From positions 27,247,601-27,311,600 of the forward strand of contig JAYESD010000009.1 of the NCBI GenBank assembly GCA_036927565.1: 64,000 bases of DNA, written 5' to 3'. This DNA comes from Tuctoria greenei. Taxonomy: Eukaryota; Streptophyta; Magnoliopsida; Poales; Poaceae. Below, one piece after another: positions 46,572 through 57,526 of the stretch. Made by a program: the position numbers and the translations under genes. Under the pieces are notes generated by a model. It ran no database searches. It saw only the letters and a program-made list of their open reading frames with translations, and was not told where the DNA came from. The first letter of the stretch is position 1, and each line of letters opens with the position of its first letter.

Positions 46572-48103
46572 TGTCGACGTTTCTTACGTCACAGATCATC
46601 TCGAAAGAGAGGAGGTCCGCAAGCGAACGAAAACTGTCGTGTAGCATTTCACCCAAGAGTATTCCCAAGGGTATCATATTTATCCCAAAGGAAGGCAATG
46701 GAGTAAAGTAAACACTACTCTTATGATCAAGCTATGGGATACTAATCAATTATCAAGACAGGGGTAAGTTGATAATATAAGGGTAGTGTGACACACACCT
46801 AAGCAATCTATTCTAAAGGGTAGATGAGTCCTAATGGAGATTAGGCTAAGAGTTGGGGAGTTGATCCTACAATGCTTCTAGTATATATATATATATATAT
46901 AGCCTAGGTAGCCTAGGTTAGGTACTAATGAGCATGTTATTGGTGAATCCTTATGCTAAGTTGTTCAATACATCGGGCACGGGTTTACCCCTAGCAATAC
47001 TAGGGCAACTCCTGCTAAGAACCTGTGGCATAGCTGAACGTGGAGGATTACAAAGGACAGATAGGGACGTCACCACCCACTGCCTACCTCTTCAATATGT
47101 GGGTCTACAAGACATCCAACGCTACTTACTATCCTAGCACCATGCTAGCATACTAAGTAAATACCTTAGAGGCTTGAGTACATGTACCTCTCTAAGGCAA
47201 TGACTAACCTAAACATCTTGAACCAATGTTTAGACATAGCATAAGTTATTCATATCAACAGATCATATCATAACTAATTAGACTATAGCGGCAGTTTGTA
47301 GTGTTTATGATGATAGATTAGAAGTGATATCGCATAATCATAAAGAGTACTCCTACCACATACATGGAATCCACAATCAAACAAGAAACGCTTCATCCAA
47401 GTATATGAATAAAAAAGACATAAGATAATATTTTTATTATGCATAATCATAAATATAAGAAAAGATACATGAGCCATACCTTTCTCAACTTGGACATGGG
47501 ACTAGAGGCTCTTCTCTCTATAGGCTAACTCCACTAAGGACTAAGAGAACTAGTGTATACAATAGAATGATGCATAAGTGGTGTGCGTTGAAGTGAGAGG
47601 TCCTATTTATAGCTTAAAGAAGGGTCAATTTTCGCCACCAAAAGCGCGCAAATCAGTCATCAACTACTTCTTCAAGTAGCGAGGAGCCAACACGTGGAAG
47701 CTGACTGGGTTTGGAGGAGAGACCAAGTCATTCGACTAGGGGGGGGGGGTCGGCTGACGTGGTAAGTCCTCGAAACAGTCTGTGCTTTCTTGGGTTGACT
47801 TCCAGGTGGGTCCCCTTTACTGATATAGGGTGTACACCGTTGGATGGCCTCGAATACTTCTGTTTGTGGACAATTTGATCCATGTGGTGCCACTTGTTGG
47901 CGCTTGATTGGCTGGGATGATATTTTATAGGATCCATCCCCTTGTTTCACTTCAATTTTGTATAAAATACCTGCATGCACCAATTTCTCCAAGTACAAGT
48001 GGAAATAGGTTAAATAGAAAGGTGATGTGTGCAAGAAATAATATTTCCTTCACGTAATTGAGTTATATTGACGGGTGAAATTTTTATATAACAACCGTCA
48101 ACA
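46572..48103 (-). repeat. LARD-like element 5' LTR
   Basis: It matches 37095-38610, with scattered differences and a (TA)n stretch near 46885-46900. It ends CCGTCAACA at 48103, directly before GTAGG, the near copy of the left flank GTCGG. A minus-strand TATAAATA is at 47604-47612. Confidence 0.85.
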
Positions 48104-48374
48104 GTAGGCCACCTTCTGCGGAGGCAGGCTCCGGCTCTACAACGTGTCCTGTAGTCCCGGATACCCAGCTCTCCATAGGGGCAGGTTCTGGGGCTGCCAT
48201 GTGGCCCACAGTACGGGACCCGACCTCCCCCGCATAGGCTAGATCCCGTGCTGGCACGTACCATGCAACTTGCTCTGGACGATGGGTTGTGGGATTTCTG
48301 GGGGGGGGGGGGGGGGGTTGTCTAAATAAGGCATGGAAGACACGCGCCTTCCCCAAGCGCATGACATGGCGCAC
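48104..48374. repeat. GC-rich repeat array, right part, with G18 run
   Basis: This continues the array of 36734-37094, split by the LARD-like element. A run of 18 G residues is at 48300-48317. No gene is supported. Confidence 0.5.
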
Positions 48375-48379
48375 GCCAA

Positions 48380-48520
48380 CTCTTATTTGCGACGGCTTCT
48401 ACAGTAGCCGTCGCTAATAATAAGGACGTGGGAAATAGTATTAATTTCGTCGGCCAACCCTAGGGCCGTCACAATTAATCTGGCCATCGCAAGTTAAAGG
48501 CCTATACCATCGGGCCAAAC
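48380..48520. repeat. CACTA element 2 subterminal repeats
   Basis: Direct and inverted variants of TTGCGACGGCT, GCCGTCGCTAAT, CGTCGGCC and GGCCGTCACAAT are packed here. This is the typical TNPA-site cluster at the ends of En/Spm-like elements (family knowledge). Confidence 0.7.
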
Positions 48521-50906
48521 TCATTTGTTTTGTCTTATCCCTATGCGCGCCGCCGCCGCTCCGCTCTGCCCCCGCCCCTGCCGCCGGCCCGTCGCGCCCC
48601 CGCCGCCCTCGGCCTCACCGGCCCCAGCCCTCTGCGCTCCCGTCGCCCCCGGCCTCACCGCCCCCAGCCCGCCGTGCCCTCGCCGCGCCCCCGCCGCCCC
48701 CGGCTCTTCGCCGTCCCCATCATTGCCGCCCCCGACCCCTGGCGCCCGCCTCCTCCCCAAGTGCTGCCAACCTCATCCTCCCCCGAGCGCTGCCGCCCTC
48801 ACCCGAGCACCGCCGTCCCTAAGTCCGAGCCCGGCCAGCTGCCTCCACCGAGGTGAGCCCCCTATTAGTTGTTAGTATTTTTTGTTAATTTTTGCAATTA
48901 ATTGTCAATTGTTAGCTAGCAGACTTAATGGGCAATTAGCTAGAAATTGGGGTGAGCCCCCGCCGCTGGGCCCCGCCTTTTTTGCCTGGGTGCCGCTTTT
49001 TTGCCAGGGCGCCGCTCAATTGGGGTGTTGGGCCAGTTTACTTTTGGCCCAAATAATGGAAACCCTATTTTCTATCCCTGGCCTCCGCTAGTCCCATGTC
49101 CCCAATACTCCCGTAGTCACGCCGCAGAGGCGCGCTCGACTCTCGCTTGACCTTACACCGCCGGCGCTTGCCCGACCGCCGGCGTGCAGCTGACTCCGTC
49201 GTCCCCTTCCTTCGGCTCTCCAATCTCAGTCCCGGCCCTCGCCTGTCTTGCCGGCGCGCGGCCGACTCCGTCGTCCCCTTCCTTTGGCTCTACAATCTCA
49301 GTCCCGGTCCTTGCCCATCTCGCCGGCGCACGTCCGACTCCGTCGTCCCCTTCCTTCGGCTCTCCAATCTCAGTCGCAGCCTCGTAGGTACTGTTGTACC
49401 CTGACTCCTTGAGTTGCTATCACTTTATCATTCTATTAGTTGTTCTATTAGCTCATTAGCTGTACTGTTGTGCTGTAGTGATGTATTAGGTGTAGATTGT
49501 AGTTTCTATGGTCCTTTATGGTGTAGATTGTAGTGCTCTATCACTGTATTAGCTGTATTTAGCTACTGCGGCTTTCTTTCCCGCCCCACTCTCTTTGACC
49601 CTCCTCTCCGGCTAGAGAGGACATAGTTCAGCGGGCATAGGACAACAGGGTTCTTGTGGTGTACTCACTACTTGCCTTCACTTGACACTCACTTCGGCAC
49701 AGCGCTCACACATCACTCAACACTAGCACACACAACTTGCATTTGCCTGACACTCGACTCTCATTTTTATTTCAGCTCGACGCCGCCGGCCTCCACCAAT
49801 GCCTTCGCCGTCCGTTCGACGCCACCGGCCCGCTGCTCCACGCCACACAAGTGAAGTAGGCATTTAGTTGTTAATTTCTAGATAATTAGTTGTTAATTGT
49901 TCTTTATGATTAGTTGTTATGCTATTTAGTTGTTAATTGTTCTTGATGATTAGTTGTTATGCGAATTAATTGTTAGTTTGTTGTTAATTAGTTGTTAATT
50001 CTCATAATTGTTAGTAGTTGCTAATTAGGTTTGAATTGCAATTAATTGTTAGTAAGTTGTTAATTAGTTGAATATTGTAACTTATTATTAGTTAGTGGTT
50101 AATTAGTTGTTAATTGGATCTTAATGTTACTATATATGCTTAGGTTTTATTTAATAATGTTTAAGATTTGTATTATTGCTCTCGTTAATTGTTTTGTGTT
50201 TAAAATACAGTTGCTTATGTTTTCTTTAATTTTTTTGATGCTTATGTATTATATATAGAAACGGCTAAACAAAAGGGCTGTCATACGTAAAGTAGGCATC
50301 GTATATGTAGCATATATATGGCCCATCGGGTCCAACCCTAACCTTCATTCAAGGTCGGGCAAAGAGAGAACGACGCCGCTGCAGTGTGGGTCACGATCAT
50401 GACCCGTGACTGGTGACAGGAGGTGAATCGTTAGGGTTAAGTGTATATGGGCCGGGCGGCCCATTAATAACCCTAAAAGTCTGTTACCAGATATCTCTCC
50501 GCTGCAAGACCCCCCCGTTCACATCGTGCGTGTTTGTGAGTACGTATAAGATGATGAAAACTCCAAAAAAACGTATGTTTCGAGTATGTGTCCTTGACTC
50601 GCAACATCTGTAAGGCAACAGATTTCCTAGCTAACCAGTTGCCCCCCTTTGTACTTTAAGAACTACACCGGATAGGGGGGTGTAGTGTTAAATAGGCGGC
50701 GTTATGCTGCCAAAATTTTGTGATTTGTGAGATGGATGATAATCAAACATTGATGAATCGTTAGGGTTAAGTGACCAACCCGGAAGGACACGACACGCAA
50801 TAAGTGTGATTGTACCGTGTAGACCATTGTAGTGGTACCGTATGCATCAAGGTGGTACAATATACATTAACGACAATTTCTTTCACGTTAAACTGCAGAG
50901 TCAAAC
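48521..50906 (+). other. CACTA element 2 leader, no supported gene
   Basis: 48530-48860 is extremely C/G-rich; the overlapping Pro/Arg/Ala-rich frames there are composition artefacts. 49170-49385 is a 72-bp tandem repeat. 49860-50130 consists of TTAGTTGTTAATT words. A 20-base direct repeat, TGAATCGTTAGGGTTAAGTG, occurs at 50424 and 50754. Several intron-like junctions (for example CCACCGAG/GTGAGCC near 48853) suggest that this is the transcribed leader of the transposase gene. Confidence 0.55.
49170..49385 (+). repeat. 72-bp tandem repeat, three units
   Basis: GACTCCGTCGTCCCCTTCCT recurs at 49192, 49264 and 49336, exactly 72 bases apart, with a few substitutions per unit. Because 72 is a multiple of three, the frame 49147-49404 reads a 24-residue repeat (core DSVVPFLRLSNLS). 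There is no other sign that it is translated. Confidence 0.88.
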
Positions 50907-53900
50907 ATGGGTGAAGACCGTAGTTGGATGTATACTGGCTGGAAGAGCAGAACTGGTGGTCACTCGGATGAGTGGTACATCAAGTTAGATAAATTTTTGG
51001 ATCGGGCATTTTCGTTGTCAACAGAAGATATGGTGCGGTGCCCATGTACAAAATGCTGGAACACCAAGTTTTTGAGAAGATGGGAGCTTTCGTTTCACTT
51101 ATGTCGAAACGGTTTCACTCCACATTATGAAGTGTGGACCTTTCACGGTTAGACTAATTCTTGAGTCATAGCAGAAGTGGACGAGGGTGATGATATAATA
51201 GAGGTTGATAGGATGGATGAGATGCTAGAAGCTCTGGAAGCGGAGGATACTCTTACAAATGAGGCAGAGAAGTTCTTTGAGGAGCTAAAGAAATCACAAG
51301 AGCCATTGCATGAACACACGGTTGTGACCGTACTTGCTTTCTTGACCAGATTTATGGCAATTAAGTCCAAGTACTTTTTTCCATCAACTGCAACAATGAT
51401 CTCATGAAATTGATCTGCGATATCCTTCCACAACCTCAAAAGGCGCCACCATATATGTATCAGTCAAAGATCAAGATATCTAGTCTCGGTATGAAGTATG
51501 AGAAAATCGATGTGTGCCCAGACAACTGCATGCTATTCTGGAAAGAGCACGCCAATGAGAATATGTGCTTGAAATGTGGTAAACTGAGGTATGTCAAAGT
51601 TGTTAATGATGATGGCGATAATGTGATGATAGATGTTGCACACAAGTAGCTTCATTAATTGCCTGTGAAGGTGATGCATCCGTCCGACGGTGATGCATGG
51701 AAGGCACTAGACCGTTTCGATCCAGACTTTTCTCGTGATGTGAGGAATGTTCGCATCGGATTAGCGATAGACGAATTCTCACCGTTCAGTACGAACGCTA
51801 CGCCATACTCCTGTTGGCCTGTCCTTGTCATTCCGTACAACCTGCCACCTGCTTTTTGTACGAAGAACGAGTTCAGGTTTCTCAACCTCATTGTACCTGG
51901 ACCTGATCATCCCGGGTCACATCTCAACGTGATGTTAAAACCTCTAATCGAAGAATTGAAAGTCTTGTGGACAGGAGTCGAAGCGTACGACGGTTACAAG
52001 AAGCAGAAATTCAACCTTCGAGCTGCTTATTTGTAGTCCGTTCATGATTTGTCGGCATACGCCATGTTTTCCGGATGGAGCACTCACAATCGTCTGACGT
52101 GTCCGATATGTGCTTCAGACACGGATTGCTTTCGACTAACTCATGGAGGCAAAATATCTTACTTCGATTTCACAGACGTTGGCTGCCCTCGAATCACATA
52201 TTTAGGCAGTAGAGGCATGTTTTTTGAAAGAACACTGTTGTCACTAAAGGACCACCGAAGTGTCTCAACGGGTAAGAAATTTCTGATATGTTGGACAAAC
52301 TGGTGCTTGATGAAGGTCGTCTTGGATATTTCGTAGGTTATAGAGAGGAACACAATTGGACTCACATATGTGGACTTTGGGAGCTACCGTATGTGAAGTC
52401 GTTGATTCTAATGTACAACATTGATGTCATGCATCAGGAGCGTAACATGAGCGAAAGTATCATAAGCACTTGCATTGATATGCCTGGCAAAACGAAAGAC
52501 AATTACAAAGCTAGACTGGATTTGGCAGACATTTGTCACCGTCCAACTCTTGAAATCTCTAAAAGTGGTGGGAAGCCACGTGCTTCTTTCTGTCTTCGAT
52601 CGAAAGAAAAGAAAGAAGTTATGAAATGGATGAAAACTTTGAAATTCCCAGATGGTTACACAGCTAGCCTGAAACGAACCATAAATGTGAACATAGGAAA
52701 CCTAACTGGGTTGAAGAGTCATGATTATCACATTATAATGGAAAGACTATTACCTGTTATGTTTCGAGGCTATCTAGATGATGCAGTGTGGAAGGTTTCA
52801 GCCGAGCTCAGCTATTTCTATAGACAACTTTGTGCTAAAGAAATCAAGATCGGGATGATGGATAAGTTAGAGAAGGAGATACCCATACTTTTATGTAAGA
52901 TGGAAATTTTTTTTCCACCGGTTTCTTCAATCCAATGCAACATCTGCTTATCCATCTTCCATTCGAAGCTAAAGTTGGCGGTCCTGTGCAATACAGGTGT
53001 ATGTATCACATTTAAAGAGCGCTACGATATCTGAAACCAATGGTTGGCAACAGGGCAAGGGTGGAAGGGTGCATCGATGAAGCATATGCTCTTAAGGAAG
53101 TAGGATACTTTTCAAGTGTCTACTTTGCGGAAGAAAACAATATCAATACTTCGGCGATGCGGTACAATGTGGACGAAACACCCCCTTTAAGCGACCTTTC
53201 CATTTTTCAAATGAGAGGCACCACCGTTGGTAGCTACACGACCTACGTGCTATCCGAACATGACAGGACTATTGCTTTACTCTACATGTACGCAAATATA
53301 GAAGGCATGCAGGAATACTTCGATTAAGTGTTTGTCCTGCATTTGTGCTAATCGACATATTTTGCTACACATGTATTCTAAAAGATGTTTTTTCACATTC
53401 AGCGAGTTCCACAGACAATGTTGGCCACATAGGTATCAACCTACAACCAAACAAGTAGAAGGGATGCGAAAAGAAGGAATAAATGGGGGACAGAGTTTCC
53501 TATCCTGGTTTTGAGATTATGTTATATTCTCTTGTCTTCTATGTATTATAAGTTAATATTACAAAAGAAGTATTATTTTAACTTACGATCATTTATGACT
53601 GTGTCAGACTCACAATGTCCATGAAGATTTGCGTCACCTATCTTATGGATTGGTGAATGTTAGAAGCTATGGTCGATATGACGTAAATGGCTTTCGATTC
53701 CGTACAACTCATTTTTAAGCTCTTCGTCCTCTCGCGGCAACATCAAATTCCGGTGTTGTGACGAGAGCAATGGACACTCAAGGGAATTTAACCGATTATT
53801 ATGGGATCATTAACAAAATCCTTGAATTTACTTTTACCGGAAATAAGACCCTTCGAGTTGTCTTCTTTGACTGTGATTGGTTTGATCGCACTCATGGAAC

Positions 53901-54318
53901 TCGAGAAAACCAATTTGGAATGGTTGAAGTCAAACATAAGGACCGACTACGAGGTTACGATACATTTGTTCTTGCACATCAAGTGGAACAAGTGTATTAT
54001 CTACCTTATCCATGCACAAAGCTCAGTGCTTGGTGGGTGGTATATAAGGTGAATCCTCATGAGCGGTTATATACTGCCGGGGATGATGGTTACCATGATA
54101 GCGAAGACGTTGAAGAAGTGTACCAAGAAGAAGAGTTGCTAGACACTTTTATCGTCGAGCTTGGTGCAGGACTCGATCAATTAGTTGGAGATGTTAAAGA
54201 CGTTGAAGATGTAGAGGCAGATGATATGCGAAAACAGAAATTAGAACAGGCCACGATGGAAGATCGTTGGACTGGTTTAAGGAGTAGGGCACATGATAAT
54301 GATGTTGATGAATTTTGA
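50907..54318 (+). pseudogene. CACTA element 2 TNP2-type transposase
   Basis: Transposase that would cut and rejoin CACTA element ends. Domain order: transposase-associated domain (DRSWMYTGW, CPCTKC, 50907-51150), TNP2 core (YEKIDVCPDNCMLFWKEH, CLKCGKLRY, IDEFSPFSTNATPYSCWPV with the first conserved Asp, NRLTCPICASDT, 51404-52336, then YIHQ-like MHQERN near 52428), DUF4218 (52620-53514: GLKSHDYHIIMERLLPV, LSYFYRQLCAK) and DUF4216 (53758-54318: VVFFDCDWFD, DTFVLAHQVEQVYYLPYP). Lesions: TAG near 51150, a shift near 51405, TAG at about 51647, TAG near 52034, shifts near 52280 and 52910, a stop near 53325 and one or more between 53514 and 53758. Some breaks may be introns, but the in-frame stops look genuine. 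Confidence 0.88.
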
Positions 54319-54407
54319 AAGTGATTACAAGTAATGTTTTCTTGAAGATAGTACCATTAATTTTTTATATATTATTTGCATATTTACTGATTATCTATTA
54401 AAATAGT

Positions 54408-56484
54408 ATGGCATCAAAGAAGGGTAAGAAGGTGCCGCTGACGAGGGGGTTCTACCCCTCTAGACCTGAGGACGCTTTCGCTGGTGCCTCGTCGACTGGG
54501 AGCAGACGCTCTCAGCTGCTAGGGCACGTTCTGAGCAGCTCTAGAGCTTCGTCACAGGTAAATTTCACTCGCTTTTGACAAATTCTTAAAATTCAATTTC
54601 ACATTAAACTTACTTATGAATCATGTGAATGTTGTAGTCCTCACCGGCTGACTCAGAGGCTACGGCACCAGTTGACCTTGGCTACCCATCGGTGAGCAAG
54701 CCCTCGGCCAGCCAGCCCTCGGCTGACAATCCTTCTGTTCCTGAGGCCTTTGGCTCGACTGGTGATGAGCCGTCTGGGTCACCTGACGTGGCACCCCAGC
54801 AGACGCGGAGGACGAGGAGGACTCACTTTGTCAGTCCTCCTGTGGTCCCTTCACAGAGGATCGTGATTCGTCCAGTCGGAGACAGGTAATAAAAATTATA
54901 GTGTTCAATTTTAGTTTCTTTTGGTTACTTAAGTAATGAATCAATAAATATCTTGCAGGGTTTGGGACGACACGTCTTTCACCGGTGAGAGACACCAAAG
55001 ACCGGTGAATGATGTCCTTGGGTCCTTAGCGCGTTTGCACTATCCCAGGGTCATCGACGGGGTGCCTCCTCTTTTGTGGGAGGACTACGCATGCGTCCAT
55101 CACCAGGAGCACGACAATCTTCAGGAGGCCGTATGGGCTTATTTTATGGTAAGTATGTTGAAAATAGTTTCTAAGTTTTAACTCTTAAACTCTTTTAGTG
55201 AACATATCTTCAATATATTCTTTATCACGGGCAAGGTATATTTTAGAGGACCCGAACAACCCTCACATGGTTGAGGATGCGAGAGTGTTTCACTACAATG
55301 CTGCCAAGGCACTTTGACAAGCTTTGTCAAATGCTCGTGTTCAAATTATTAATGAGCACTTGAAGGCAAACCAGCACCATGTGCTACACTTCCGGCAAGA
55401 GAGTGAGAGGCACCTGACGGAGGAGGAGTACGTGCAGGTACGTGGGGTGTAGTAAGTATTTTTTCTGATAATTTCCTCGATGGTATTTTTAACAATCTAC
55501 AACTCTGCGCAGGGCCACGTGAGCTGGTTGCAGGGTCGGTCCGATGCATTTTGGGCCCTTTGCCGGTACTGGTCTAGCGATGAGTTTAAAGCTAAGTCCG
55601 AGAAGGCTCGAGATTGCAGAGGGGTCGAGGGGAAGAGCAGGAACGGCCAAGATAACCACTTGCATTTAGCTAAACGCATGGTAGATGTATGTAACTTATG
55701 TTTATATATTCATAATATATTGTTCGTACTAACACGTATTGACAGGAGCGCGAGACGGGGTGCCGCCGACCCCTGCTGAGATCTGGAAGAGAGGTCACAG
55801 AGACCCTTATCAGCCGACGAGGTGCAGACAGGTTGCAACCGAGCGATTGGTAAGTTTAGAAATCATTCATATTCAATATAACTATATAGATTGTTAAACT
55901 TACACGATTTTCTTGTTTTGCAGGCTAAGTGCATGGAGGAGGCTAAGAAGATACACGGCGAAGATTTTGATTGGGAACATGAACCAATCGATCCTCAAGC
56001 CGCGTATGCAAGCAAAGGTAGAAAAGCACATGGAAGGTGAGTTTACAAGTCATTTTATCATTTCCAGTTCAAAGTATTCAAGATATTTCAATTTCATATT
56101 ACTGACTCTCTTTTTTATAGGCTCGCCATATTCGACGGAGTTGTCGACTTGAGGGCGGAGAGACCTGCAAGAGGCAGCTCCACACAGGCATCGTTGGTGG
56201 GCACGGTAGGTCGCTGCGTATCGCAGAGGGACATTGAGATGCAGTCCCTCCAACAAACTGTAGAAGAGTACCTCAGGCCACAGGAGGAGGCGGAACGCCA
56301 AAGGATCGCGATGGAGGCCACGATCCAAACCCAAGCAGCAGCGTTGGTGCAGATGAGGAAAGCAATGAAGGTAACAAAATAAAAACTAAAGTTCTCATTA
56401 ATTCAGCGTAAATGACTTACTAATAGTAACATTTAATGTTTGCAATGACAGGCCATGGCTCGGGCGCAAGGTCTGGGGATCTAG
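54408..56484 (+). pseudogene. CACTA element 2 second gene (TNPA/PTTA, transposase_24-like), nine exons
   Basis: The start is MASKKGKKVPLTRGF at 54408. Proposed exons from splice sites: 54408-54558, 54637-54888, 54959-55148, about 55240-55438, 55514-55686, 55746-55850, 55924-56036, 56121-56370, 56452-56484. Donor and acceptor dinucleotides fit at nearly all junctions, and CTNAC/pyrimidine contexts are plausible. Motifs typical of the plant PTTA family are visible: LLWEDYACVHH, ALSNARVQIINEH, GHVSWLQGRSDAFWALCRYW, a Gly/Arg-rich RHR-like SGREVTE, and a C-terminal coiled coil (SLQQTVEEYLRPQEEAERQ). A TGA in exon 4 (about 55315) and the unclear start of that exon argue that it is no longer functional. 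Confidence 0.72.
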
Positions 56485-56815
56485 CTACCGCCACTACCAC
56501 CGATCCTTCCAGGCGATCCTTCTTCTGCAGGTCAGGTAATTTTCTATGTCAACTTAACAATTCTATTTTTAACTCAACTTAACCAAAATAAAGCGAGGAA
56601 ATGGAGTGCCAGTGAAAGATAGATAGAATGAGAGATGAAGTTAGAAGAGGGGGGAAGATAGAGAAAAAAGTATTGAAATAGAAGAGAGATGAGATAGTTA
56701 GATAGAAGAAAAGGATTGAGATGGAAGAAAGAGAGATAGAAGAAAGAGTGAGAGATAGATAGAGTGGGAGAGTAATGACGAGAGAGAGGGAGATTGGAGA
56801 TATAAGGAGAGGGAG
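56485..56815. other. Purine-rich spacer between CACTA element 2 and the SIRE-type element
   Basis: After the stop of the second gene, 56590-56815 is an (A,G)-rich stretch of GAGAGATAGA-like words on the plus strand. The minus-strand frame over it is low-complexity. The last five bases, GGGAG, are the presumed left target repeat of the SIRE-type element. Confidence 0.5.
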
Positions 56816-57109
56816 TGTAAGTGCATCTAGGTCCCTTGTGGGTTTTGGTGGATTGATGATGAACCATTAAAGTGCTAATAAACTTGGTTGAGCATGAGCG
56901 CAGATCCGAAGTACGGAATGGAGCTTTGAAGAAAGACGGCAAAAGGAGAAAAGTTGTGGCGAAGAAGAATAGAAATAGGATTTTCTATTTTCTCCTTGAG
57001 TCGTAGGAAAAACCGTACTATTAAGAGGGACACGACGCGTAGACACTTAGTGAGTCATTCGGGTGCTCAACCCCTTAGTAGAAGATTTTAGTAGGGCCCT
57101 TGTGGCTTT

Positions 57110-57480
57110 GGCGGACTTGTCTGACTTGTTGTGTCAGACATGTCCGAATTTCCTCTATTGGGATTCGGACATGTCCGAATCTGTAAGTCAGACATGTCCG
57201 AATTGGCACTGGAAGGGTTCCAGTGAGAGTTCCAGTGAAGTTTCGGACTTGTCCGAACCTGGGGGTCGGACATGTCCGAGATGGATCTGTTCCCAGGGAC
57301 TAAGGAAAATTTTCTAAGTCCCAGTAGGTCAGACTTGTCCGAGTTCTATCTGTAGAATTTCAGACATGTCCGAGATTGTATGTTAGACATGTCTGAAGTG
57401 GTTTTGGTCAGACAAGTCTGGAGTGAAAGGCCTGACCTTTGAGGTCAGACATGTCCGACATTGTGTCACACATGTTCGAC
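57110..57480 (+). repeat. Array of GGACATGTCC-type palindromic boxes
   Basis: About a dozen boxes follow RGACWWGTCY, for example CGGACATGTCCG, CGGACTTGTCCG and CAGACATGTCCG, spaced roughly 20-50 bases. The central WW varies (AT, TT, AA) while the flanking arms stay complementary. Related arrays with a central CTAG are in the LTRs at 2500-2960, 13190-13400, 23340-23630 and 34180-34530. Confidence 0.85.
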
Positions 57481-57518
57481 GCGGGCTGTATCAAACGGCT
57501 CTAATGACTTTTTGGAGT

Positions 57519-57526
57519 ATAAATAG
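57519..57526 (+). promoter_or_regulatory. TATA box of the SIRE-type 5' LTR
   Basis: TATAAATA, followed by GGTGG, lies just downstream of the box array. The solo LTR at 34567 has the same arrangement. Confidence 0.55.

Larger units (their letters stand above)
37095..48103 (-). mobile_element. 11-kb LTR retrotransposon without coding domains (LARD-like)
   Basis: Two 1.5-kb direct repeats (37095-38610 and 46572-48103) start TGTTGAC/TGTCGAC and end CATCAACA/CGTCAACA, with near-matching 5-bp flanks GTCGG and GTAGG. TATA-like motifs on the minus strand (TATTTATAG on plus, at 38119 and 47604) and the purine-rich CTTGGGGGTGTTT, minus strand, next to 38610 put the element on the minus strand. The 8-kb interior shows no gag, protease, integrase or RT in any frame, so it is a large non-autonomous derivative. 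A 2.9-kb solo LTR (39675-42616) is nested inside. Confidence 0.82.
48375..56815 (+). mobile_element. CACTA (En/Spm) element 2
   Basis: The parts in order are subterminal repeats (48380-48520), GC-rich leader, a 72-bp tandem repeat, a TTAGTTGTTAAT stretch, a second subterminal-type block (50255-50330), TNP2 transposase (50907-54318) and a multi-exon second gene (54408-56484). The SIRE-type element at 56816 either interrupts it or abuts it, and the right terminus is not visible. The left CACTA terminus was not recognised either. The genes carry a handful of lesions, far fewer than in element 1. Confidence 0.78.

Noticed and set aside
48300..48317. Run of 18 G as a functional G-quadruplex
   Set aside because: A pure homopolymer of this length is more likely slippage or an assembly artefact; nothing nearby suggests function.
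48521..48875. Pro/Ala/Arg-rich frames of 79-116 codons
   Set aside because: The sequence is extremely GC-rich and stop codons are rare in every frame; no motif supports translation.
57110..57480. p53-type response elements
   Set aside because: GGACATGTCC fits the RRRCWWGYYY consensus, but plants have no p53; the match is formal only.
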